Shown: piece after piece, positions 29,145 to 34,720 of the stretch | How positions within the stretch are numbered: position 1 is the first letter of the stretch | How the letters are laid out: the number at the start of each line of letters is the position of its first letter | Origin: JBLNBQ01 sp050260095 | GTDB taxonomy: Bacteria; Bacillota; UBA5301; DYFA01 | Assembly (NCBI GenBank): GCA_050260095.1 | Contig: JBLNBQ010000189.1 | Location: forward strand, 1-34,720 | Length of the DNA: 34,720 nucleotides | Reading direction: 5' to 3' | Notes under the pieces: generated by a model | The model's input: only the letters and a program-made list of their open reading frames with translations | The model's database searches: none | Told to the model about the DNA's origin: nothing | Made by a program: the position numbers and the translations under genes

Positions 29145-29927
29145 CTAAATCTCCCAAATCTCCCCGACCGGAACGATCTCCTTGGCCCGCCCGGTGTCGT
29201 CCTCCAGGTCGAGGAAGACGCCGGAGAGCACGACCGGCCCCTCGGCCACCGGGAAGCGGGCCGGCATCTGCGTCAGGAACCGTTGGACGATCGTCTCCAC
29301 CTTCATCCCAAGCACCGAATCGCGCGGCCCCACCATCCCTGCATCGGTGATGAACGCCGTTCCCTTGGGCAGAACCCGCGCGTCGGCCGTCGGCACGTGG
29401 GTGTGCGTTCCCAGGACCGCGCTGACCCTGCCGTCGAGGTGCCAGCCCATCGCCACCTTCTCGGCCGTCGCCTCCGCGTGGAAGTCCACCAGGATGAGCG
29501 GGGTGGCGCGGCGGAGTTCTTCCACCAGTTCGATGGCCATGCGGAACGGGTCGTCGAGGTTATCCAGAAAGGCGCGGCCGGAAAGATTCACGAGTCCGAC
29601 GGCCTGGTTGCCCCGGCGGAAGAGCAGGCTGCCGCGTCCGGGCGCGCCGGGCGGGTAGTTGGCCGGCCGAACGAGATACGGGCAGGCGTCGATGAAGTCG
29701 TAGGCCTCCCGCTTATCCCAAACATGGTTGCCGCTGGTCATGAGGTCGATGCCCAGACTGTGGAGTTCTTCCGCGACCGGCCCAGTGATCCCGAAGCCGC
29801 CGGCGGCGTTCTCCACGTTGGCCGCCACCAGGTCGGCCGCGAAGCGGGACTTGAGGCGCGGCAGGAGCGCCTTCACCGCCTCCCGGCCCGGACGGCCCAC
29901 GATGTCACCCAAGAAGAGACAGCGCAG
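29145..29927 (-). CDS. ymdB: YmdB-family metallophosphoesterase
   Basis: YmdB is a cyclic-nucleotide-type phosphodiesterase that affects biofilm and sporulation decisions. The 260-residue protein has GDIVGRPGR near 7, ENAAGGFGIT, the metal site SGNHVWDKRE, VDFHAEATAEK and LGTHTHVPTAD, and ends VPVGEIWEI. No ATG, GTG or long TTG gives a full N-terminus. CTG at 29927 gives MRCLFLGDIVG, equal to the normal MRILFIGDIVG, and follows GGAGGTG by seven bases, so a CTG start is proposed. TTG at 29912 would remove the first beta strand. Confidence 0.93.
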   Translation of the reverse strand: MRCLFLGDIVGRPGREAVKALLPRLKSRFAADLVAANVENAAGGFGITGPVAEELHSLGIDLMTSGNHVWDKREAYDFIDACPYLVRPANYPPGAPGRGSLLFRRGNQAVGLVNLSGRAFLDNLDDPFRMAIELVEELRRATPLILVDFHAEATAEKVAMGWHLDGRVSAVLGTHTHVPTADARVLPKGTAFITDAGMVGPRDSVLGMKVETIVQRFLTQMPARFPVAEGPVVLSGVFLDLEDDTGRAKEIVPVGEIWEI

Positions 29928-29950
29928 CGGGTGCCACCTCCCTCTCTGCG

Positions 29951-29967
29951 ATAGGCAGTATGCCTAT
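29951..29967. repeat. palindrome upstream of ymdB
   Basis: ATAGGCA (29951-29957) and TGCCTAT (29961-29967) form a perfect inverted repeat around GTA, 24 bases before the ymdB start. It could be an operator or a short hairpin in the ymdB leader. The role is not known. Confidence 0.4.
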
Positions 29968-30020
29968 TTCTGGTGCGAGGTTTTCGCCGGAAGGGGCGCC
30001 CTTCCTCCCGTAGCGGCCGC

Positions 30021-30048
30021 GAAAAGAAAAGCGCCCCCCTGGGGGCGC
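30021..30048 (-). terminator. intrinsic terminator after the unknown gene
   Basis: GCGCCCCC and GGGGGCGC arms (30048-30041 with 30038-30031 on the minus strand) are followed by TTTTCTTTTC. It ends the 30075-30635 gene about 27 bases after its stop and separates it from ymdB. Confidence 0.8.
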
Positions 30049-30074
30049 CCGAGCGGGTCAACGCGGCGAACCGG

Positions 30075-30635
30075 TCAACGCCGGGGCCACGGATCAGCTT
30101 TGTCGAAAACGAAGACGCGACCGTTCTCCCGAAACCCGATGAGGTCTTTGGTTATCTGCCCCTGCCGGATGTCGTCGAGCATGTGCTCGATGAGTTCCTC
30201 CTGGAAAAGCTGGTCCTCTTCGAGCAGCGGCTCCTGCGCTTCGGTGACCATCCGTTCCCCGCAGTTCTCTGCCAGGATGCTGGCGATGAGCGAAATCTCT
30301 TCCCGGGAGAGGCTCTCGACGTCGCGGTACACTTCCACCAGCGTGAAGCCGTTGTACTCCGTCTTCTCCAGCAGGCAGACGCGCATCTTCCGGCCCGTGA
30401 CGAAACTGAAGGTCAACAGGCTCTCCTTGAGCCGGGCCGTGAAGCTCTGAAACTCTTCTTCGGAGACCAGACCCGCGACCATGAAGGTGAAACGCAAGGT
30501 CCGCTCGTCGGGCTGGTATTTGACCGTCGCCACCTCGGGATACCGGACCAGGATGGAGATGAGTAACCCGACGCTGTTTTGGAGGCCTTCGGGTTCGGCT
30601 TCGGGCGGGACAACCTGGTACGAGCGACTCCGCAC
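30075..30635 (-). CDS. uncharacterised protein, 186 residues
   Basis: I do not recognise the family. The start is one of two adjacent GTGs (30638 or 30635) after a strong GGGAGGTGA. The protein is soluble-looking, with an N-terminal half of mixed strands and helices (LISILVRYPEVATVKYQP, then LRFTFMVAG and LKESLLTFSF) and GFTLVEVYRDVESLSREEI in the middle. The helical, acidic C-terminal part has LFQEELIEHMLDDIRQGQ and ends GRVFVFDKADPWPRR. No cysteine motifs or membrane spans are evident. It stands alone, divergent from the prenyl synthase gene, and has its own terminator. Confidence 0.75.
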   Translation of the reverse strand: MRSRSYQVVPPEAEPEGLQNSVGLLISILVRYPEVATVKYQPDERTLRFTFMVAGLVSEEEFQSFTARLKESLLTFSFVTGRKMRVCLLEKTEYNGFTLVEVYRDVESLSREEISLIASILAENCGERMVTEAQEPLLEEDQLFQEELIEHMLDDIRQGQITKDLIGFRENGRVFVFDKADPWPRR

Positions 30636-30785
30636 CACCTTCACCTCCCTCATCTGAACGTTCTTCGTCGATGCGGGGACGATTCCTGCCGCAAGTGCCA
30701 GACATTTTTTCACTCGCATGGAGCGATTCCCCTTGTGCGCAGACTATTCCCCGTGCCAGTCAACGGGAAACGAGGCCGACCGCCG

Positions 30786-31745
30786 ATGACCAACGTGAAC
30801 GCTCTGCGGGTCCTGCTGGCCCCCATCGAACGCGACCTCGAGGAGGTCGAGACCTTTCTCCGGCGGATCGTGGGCGCCGGCGAGGGGAAGCGCCCCTCTG
30901 CACCTGAGACTCCCGACGGGGAAACCTGGCTCGGCGAGACGGCCGCCGCGCTGCTTTCCGCGGGCGGGAAACGCCTCCGCCCGGCGCTGGTCCTCCTCTC
31001 CGCCCACGCTGGCCTCTTCCGGAGCGAGAGGGCCGTTCCGGCCGCGGCGGCCGTCGAGTTGCTCCACCTGGCGAGCTTGGTGCATGATGACCTCATTGAC
31101 CAGGGCGAGCTCCGGCGGGGCGCACCCACGGTGAACGCGCGCTGGGGCGGTCAGCTCGCCGTGCTCATGGGGGATTTCCTGTTCGGCCGGGCGCTGGCGG
31201 CGGCGGCGTTCCTGCCCGCTCCGCCGGTCACGGCGTTCAGCACCCTGATCACCCGTCTGGTGACCGGCGAGGTCGACCAGTTCTTGAGCCGGCAGACCAT
31301 ACCCGGCCTCCCCGACTACCTGGAAAGGGTGGGCCTGAAGACCGCCTCCATGCTTTCCGCCTGCTGCCAGGTGGGGGCCGCCGCGGGCGAGGTGCCGGAG
31401 GAGCAGGCCGCGGCCCTGGTCGAGTACGGCTGGTGGCTGGGGATGGCGTACCAAGTGGTCGACGACCTGCTCGACGTGGAAGGCGACCCGCTTGAGCTGG
31501 GCAAACCGGTGGGCGCCGACGCCCGCACCGGTGTCGCAACCCTGCCTGCCGTCTTGGCCGCCGGGTGCGAGACCTCCCTCGTGGAGGCGGCCGCGCCCTC
31601 CCGCGGCCGGCTGCTGGAGCAGGCCCGGGCGATGGCCCACGACTTCTCCGGCAAGGCGGTGGCTGAACTCGAGCCCGTGCAGTGCCCCTGGGTGAGGGCA
31701 CTCCTGCGCAGCCTGGCCGGGTTCGTGGTCGACCGCCAGTGCTAG
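30786..31745 (+). CDS. trans-isoprenyl diphosphate synthase (polyprenyl synthetase)
   Basis: The enzyme condenses isopentenyl diphosphate units onto an allylic primer, probably to make the side chain of a quinone. The 319-residue protein has GGKRLRPAL at 60-68, the first Asp-rich motif DDLID (101-105) in VHDDLIDQGELRR and the second DDLLD (226-230) in YQVVDDLLDVEG. A GKPVGADARTGVATLPAVL helix follows, and the part after it is shorter than usual. Product chain length cannot be read. ATG 30786 was chosen. It overlaps the UbiA-like gene by seven bases; the pair is on the opposite strand to most of the window. Confidence 0.93.
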   Translation: MTNVNALRVLLAPIERDLEEVETFLRRIVGAGEGKRPSAPETPDGETWLGETAAALLSAGGKRLRPALVLLSAHAGLFRSERAVPAAAAVELLHLASLVHDDLIDQGELRRGAPTVNARWGGQLAVLMGDFLFGRALAAAAFLPAPPVTAFSTLITRLVTGEVDQFLSRQTIPGLPDYLERVGLKTASMLSACCQVGAAAGEVPEEQAAALVEYGWWLGMAYQVVDDLLDVEGDPLELGKPVGADARTGVATLPAVLAAGCETSLVEAAAPSRGRLLEQARAMAHDFSGKAVAELEPVQCPWVRALLRSLAGFVVDRQC

Positions 31746-32698
31746 AGCGCAGTCCGCAGCCGCCTGTTCCCGCGCCGCGCCTGCGCCTGCACGGGTTGGC
31801 AGTGCTCCTGCGGTGGCTGCCCGTCGCCTCGTGGGTTGGGGGTGGCCTGGCAATCGGGGCCGCGGCGGCCCTCCGCATGACACGAGCCGAAGCCTTTCCG
31901 TGGGGACGCCTGGCCCTGGCGACGCTGGGCGGCGTCCTCCTCCAGGGCCTGACGGCGCATGCCTTCAACGACTGGGAGGATTGGCGTTCGGGCACGGACT
32001 GTCGCAGCCCGGGCCGTCTGTCCGGGGGAAGCCGCGTCGTGCCCCGGGGCCTCGCCTCTCGGGAAGACTTGCTCCCGGCCGGCGTGGGGGCCCTGACCCT
32101 GGCTGCGGCCGTGGCGGCGCTGCTCGCCCGTGAGACCGGCGCGCTGCCCCTTCTTCTCTGGGCGCTTGGCGCCTGGTCGGCTTGGTCGTACTCGCTTCCA
32201 CCGCTGCGGCTGGCCTACCGGCCGCTGGCCGGCGAGTGGCTGGCCGCCTTTCCGGCCATCGCCGCCGTTGCGCCCGGCGTGGAGCACCTCCTGGCCGGGC
32301 GGGCGACGGCCGCCGGCTGGCTCTCGGGCGCCAGCCACGCCCTCTTCTGCCTCGTCTGGCTCATGCAGCACCATTTGGCGGATATCGCCGCTGACCTGTC
32401 GGCTGCGCCGCCCAAGCGCACCACCCCGGCCTGGCTGGCGCACCGTCTTGGCCTGAGGTGGGCGCGCCTGCCCGGCATCGTGTACTCCTGCGCGGCGCTC
32501 CTCTTGGCCGCCGGCGCGGCCCGGCGCGTCAGCCGCGGCTTTCTGGGCTCCGCCGCCCTGGCCTTCGCCGGCGCCGTGGTGGCCGCCGGGACGCGACCGG
32601 ACGAGGAACCAGACATCGCGCGCCGGGAAGTGATCCTGATCGCTCTGACGGCGGCGAACGCGGCGGTGCTCTGCCTCACCATACTCGCCGGGGGTTGA
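31739..32698 (+). CDS. UbiA-family prenyltransferase
   Basis: The 319-residue, multi-helix membrane protein is of the UbiA/MenA superfamily, which attaches a polyprenyl chain to an aromatic ring. The first Asp-rich motif is NDWEDWRSGTD (Asn77, Asp78, Asp81, Asp87), followed by SGGSRVVPRG. The second is HHLADIAADL (Asp215, Asp219). The SGGSR block resembles MenA-type enzymes. With the adjacent polyprenyl synthase it likely makes a quinone. The start is uncertain: GTG 31739 overlaps the upstream stop, with a weak ribosome site. The acceptor cannot be named. Confidence 0.8.
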   Translation: MLERSPQPPVPAPRLRLHGLAVLLRWLPVASWVGGGLAIGAAAALRMTRAEAFPWGRLALATLGGVLLQGLTAHAFNDWEDWRSGTDCRSPGRLSGGSRVVPRGLASREDLLPAGVGALTLAAAVAALLARETGALPLLLWALGAWSAWSYSLPPLRLAYRPLAGEWLAAFPAIAAVAPGVEHLLAGRATAAGWLSGASHALFCLVWLMQHHLADIAADLSAAPPKRTTPAWLAHRLGLRWARLPGIVYSCAALLLAAGAARRVSRGFLGSAALAFAGAVVAAGTRPDEEPDIARREVILIALTAANAAVLCLTILAGG

Positions 32699-32716
32699 AG
32701 CAAGGCCTGGCCGAAG

Positions 32717-32752
32717 AAAAATGAGAGCTGGGGGATCGCTCCCCCAGCTCTC
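32717..32752 (-). terminator. terminator hairpin between UbiA-like gene and rny
   Basis: GAGAGCTGGGGGA (32723-32735) and TCCCCCAGCTCTC (32740-32752) are a perfect 13-bp stem with loop TCGC. On the minus strand it is followed by ATTTTTCTTC, so it terminates rny. The plus-strand UbiA-like gene also ends 24 bases before it. Confidence 0.9.
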
Positions 32753-32773
32753 ACGCGTCGAGTTGCGCAGGCG

Positions 32774-34333
32774 TCACTTGGCGTAATCAACCGCTCTGGT
32801 CTCGCGGATGACCGTCACCTTGATCTGCCCCGGATACTCCATCTCGCTCTCGATCTTCTTCACGATGTCCCTGGCGACCTTGGCCGCCATCGTGTCGTCG
32901 ATCTTGTCCGGCTTGACCATGATGCGGATCTCACGGCCGGCCTGGATGGCGTAGGCCTTGTCGACTCCATCGAAGGAGTCGGCGATGCTCTCGAGTTTTT
33001 CGAGACGCTTGATGTACGTCTCGAGGGTCTCACGGCGCGCCCCCGGCCGGGCAGCCGAGATGGCGTCCGCCGCTGCTACCAGGACCGCTACGATGCTCTT
33101 GGCTTCCTCATCGCCGTGGTGCGCCGCCACAGCGTGGATCACCGCAGCCGATTCCCGGTAGCGCTTGAGGATTTCAACTCCCAACTGCACGTGGGAGCCT
33201 TCGAGTTCGTGGTCGACCGCCTTGCCCAAATCGTGGAGCAGCCCGGCCCGCTTGGCCAGAGTCACATCGGCGCCGAGTTCGGCCGCCATGATCCCCGCCA
33301 GGTGCGCGACCTCGATGGAGTGCCGCAGCACGTTCTGGCCGTAGCTGGTCCGGTACCGCAGGCGCCCGAGGAGCTTGATGATCTCGGCATGAAGCCCGTG
33401 GATGCCGGTTTCGAAGGTCGCCTGTTCCCCGGCTTCCCGGATCGCGGTCTCGACTTCCTTCTCCGCCTTGGCTACCATCTCTTCGATGCGGGCCGGGTGG
33501 ATCCGGCCGTCGGCCATGAGCCGCTCGAGCGCGATGCGGGCGATCTCCCTTCGCACCGGGTCGAAGCCGGAGAGGATGACCGCCTCCGGCGTGTCGTCGA
33601 TGATCAGGTCGACGCCGGTCAAGGTTTCGAGCGCCCGGATGTTCCGGCCCTCGCGCCCGATGATCCGCCCCTTCATCTCGTCGTTGGGCAACGCCACGAC
33701 GGAGACGGTGGTTTCCGCGACCTGATCGGCGGCGATCCGCTGGATGGCCAGCGAGACGATTTCCCGCGCCCGCCGCTCGCCTTCTTCTTTGGCCTGTGTC
33801 TCGATTTCCTTGATCAACTGGGCCGACTCATGCCGGATCTCGCTCTCGACCTCCTTGAGCAGGAGGTCTTTGGCCGCATCCGTCGAGAGGCCGGCCACCC
33901 GTTCCAGTTCGGCCCGCTCGGCCTGCTGCAGGCGGAGGAGCTCCTCCCGGGCCTTTTCGAGTTCCCGTTCCCGTGCGGCGAGCTGTTCCTCTTTCCGCTC
34001 CATCTGCTCGCTCTTGCGGTCGAGGGTCTCTTCCTTTTGAATGAGGCGTTTCTCGTTGCGCTGGAGTTCGGCCCGGCGGTCCCGCACCTCTTTCTCCAGC
34101 TCGTTGCGGCCGCGGAGCAGCTCCTCCTTGGCCTCCAGGATGGCTTCGCGCTTCTTCGCCTCGGCTTCCCGCTGCGCTTCCGCCACGATCTCGCGGGCCA
34201 CGTCCTTCGATTGGGCGATCTTGGCCTCGGCGGCCTTCATTTGAATCCAGTAGCCCAAGCCGAAGGAGGCGGCCAACGCGGCTAAGTACCCGCTGATTGC
34301 CGCAATGTTGATCGGTCTCACCCCCTTATGCAC
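32774..34333 (-). CDS. rny: ribonuclease Y
   Basis: RNase Y is the membrane-anchored endonuclease that starts bulk mRNA decay in Bacillota. The 519-residue protein has an N-terminal membrane helix (about 9-30), a long coiled coil rich in Glu, Lys and Arg, a KH domain with NDEMKGRIIGREGRNIRALE, an HD domain with LLHDLGKAVDHELEG and a C-terminal YAIQAGREIRIMVKPD, ending AVDYAK, all as in Bacillus subtilis (520 residues). The start is uncertain. GTG 34333 has a weak site, while GGGGGTGA stands better before GTG 34321 or a possible ATC at 34312. Confidence 0.97.
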   Translation of the reverse strand: MHKGVRPINIAAISGYLAALAASFGLGYWIQMKAAEAKIAQSKDVAREIVAEAQREAEAKKREAILEAKEELLRGRNELEKEVRDRRAELQRNEKRLIQKEETLDRKSEQMERKEEQLAARERELEKAREELLRLQQAERAELERVAGLSTDAAKDLLLKEVESEIRHESAQLIKEIETQAKEEGERRAREIVSLAIQRIAADQVAETTVSVVALPNDEMKGRIIGREGRNIRALETLTGVDLIIDDTPEAVILSGFDPVRREIARIALERLMADGRIHPARIEEMVAKAEKEVETAIREAGEQATFETGIHGLHAEIIKLLGRLRYRTSYGQNVLRHSIEVAHLAGIMAAELGADVTLAKRAGLLHDLGKAVDHELEGSHVQLGVEILKRYRESAAVIHAVAAHHGDEEAKSIVAVLVAAADAISAARPGARRETLETYIKRLEKLESIADSFDGVDKAYAIQAGREIRIMVKPDKIDDTMAAKVARDIVKKIESEMEYPGQIKVTVIRETRAVDYAK

Positions 34334-34361
34334 TTTTCAAGCTTCAGTTCGTCCTAACGAA

Positions 34362-34382
34362 GGAGCCGGAGGAAACGGCTCC
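34362..34382 (-). other. hairpin in the rny leader
   Basis: GGAGCCG and CGGCTCC (34382-34376 with 34368-34362 on the minus strand) make a 7-bp stem with a 7-base loop, followed by TTCGTTAGG. It lies in the approximately 90-base leader of rny between the promoter and the start. It may be a regulatory or stabilising structure. Confidence 0.45.
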
Positions 34383-34430
34383 CTTGACATTGCCAACGGC
34401 GCAGGTGTGCCAAGAGCATAACTAGAAATT

Positions 34431-34459
34431 ATTATACAAGTAATACCAGGCAGTGTCAA
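34431..34459 (-). promoter_or_regulatory. consensus sigma-A promoter of rny
   Basis: On the minus strand TTGACA (34459-34454) and TATAAT (34436-34431) are separated by exactly 17 bases, a perfect vegetative consensus. It lies in the gap between recX and rny and would give a leader of about 90 bases. Confidence 0.92.
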
Positions 34460-34495
34460 CCGTTCTGGCCCCGGCGAAAGCCAGATAGAAGGCTC

Positions 34496-34720
34496 TTAGG
34501 GGTTCTCGGGGCGCTGCGCTTCCTCATCCGCCAGCTCTTCGTCATCTTGGGAACTGCCGACCACTTTCGCCACGGTCGAGTAGCTGAAGCCTCGCCCCAA
34601 GAGCCAGCGCCGGAGCCTCTCAACCTCGGCCGGCTCCGGTGCGCCGCCCCTTCGCCGCTTGGCGGCGAGCCGTCTCACGAGGTCCTCCTCGGCGGCCTGG
34701 CCTAGGTTGCTCAAGGCCGC
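34496..34720 (-). CDS. recX: regulatory protein RecX, C-terminal part (runs off the window)
   Basis: The reading frame is open to the window edge and ends at TAA 34498-34496, giving about 74 residues. RxxLLxRGFSYSTVAKVV (LRRWLLGRGFSYSTVAKVV) resembles the last helical repeat of RecX, the inhibitor of RecA. The short acidic tail is unusual. In Bacillota recA-recX lies directly before rny, which supports the call. The rest of the gene is outside the window, so only the tail was judged. Confidence 0.65.
   Translation of the reverse strand, partial: AALSNLGQAAEEDLVRRLAAKRRRGGAPEPAEVERLRRWLLGRGFSYSTVAKVVGSSQDDEELADEEAQRPENP

Noticed and set aside
30639..30785. Promoter for the prenyl synthase or unknown gene in their divergent gap
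   Set aside because: Only weak partial matches (for example TTGTGC on the plus strand and TTGACT on the minus strand) without a good -10; not called.
33116..34285. 389-codon plus-strand frame opposite rny
   Set aside because: It mirrors the coiled-coil codons of rny; no motif or start signal supports a gene.
34381..34390. Plus-strand TTGACA at 34384
   Set aside because: No matching -10 lies 16-18 bases downstream and no plus-strand gene follows.

Overview
The window is about 34.7 kb of GC-rich, very densely packed bacterial chromosome from an endospore-forming member of the Bacillota. The evidence is the set of sporulation genes (spoIVA, gerW/ytfJ, spoVAC, spoVAD, two spoVAE types, spoVS), an IspH fused to ribosomal S1 domains, DUF3189 and DUF512 genes, and an rny-ymdB-spoVS neighbourhood. 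The closest style is a high-GC Moorella/Peptococcaceae/Symbiobacterium-like lineage; the species cannot be fixed from the sequence alone. No rRNA, tRNA, CRISPR array, insertion sequence, prophage or integrase was seen. No stretch longer than about 225 bases lacks a gene.

Layout, left to right; almost everything is on the minus strand, so transcription runs right to left. 1-1329: start of thrC and complete hom (threonine pathway). 1553-3031: spoIVA with its own sigma-E-like promoter. 3189-9401: a run of DUF3189 twins, a PDZ/radical-SAM DUF512 protein, der, plsY, gpsA and a secreted CBM9-like protein. 9517-17992: aromatic amino acid genes aroH-hisC-aroF-tyrA-aroA, then cmk-plsC-ispH/S1, most joined by four-base stop/start overlaps. 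18081-23285: M50 peptidase, HD protein, scpA, scpB, DUF2953, gerW, rluB and an unknown gene. 23391-26079: a spoVAEA gene translationally coupled to two 2-hydroxyacyl-CoA-dehydratase/activase-like proteins (COG3580, COG3581). 26201-26533: a plus-strand holin-IV-like membrane protein. 26626-29927: spoVAE, spoVAD, spoVAC, dodecin, spoVS and ymdB. 30075-30635: an unknown gene. 30786-32698: a plus-strand polyprenyl synthase and UbiA-type prenyltransferase pair. 32774-34720: rny and the end of recX.

The genes join three themes: housekeeping (cell-envelope lipid, isoprenoid, nucleotide, chromosome condensation, RNA decay), aromatic and threonine biosynthesis, and spore formation. Candidate promoters fit the expected timing: sigma-H-like for spoVS, sigma-E-like for spoIVA, sigma-G-like for the dodecin-spoVA operon, and sigma-F/G-like for the divergent membrane protein.

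The most interesting signals are: a dodecin as first gene of a forespore-type spoVA operon; the coupling of spoVAEA to activase-like redox proteins with no ATPase partner in view; a forespore-promoter candidate in front of a holin-like gene; terminator-like hairpins placed after the promoters of the aroH and M50/scp operons, with competing pairings; a CTG start for ymdB; and an unexplained switch-like folded element upstream of hom.
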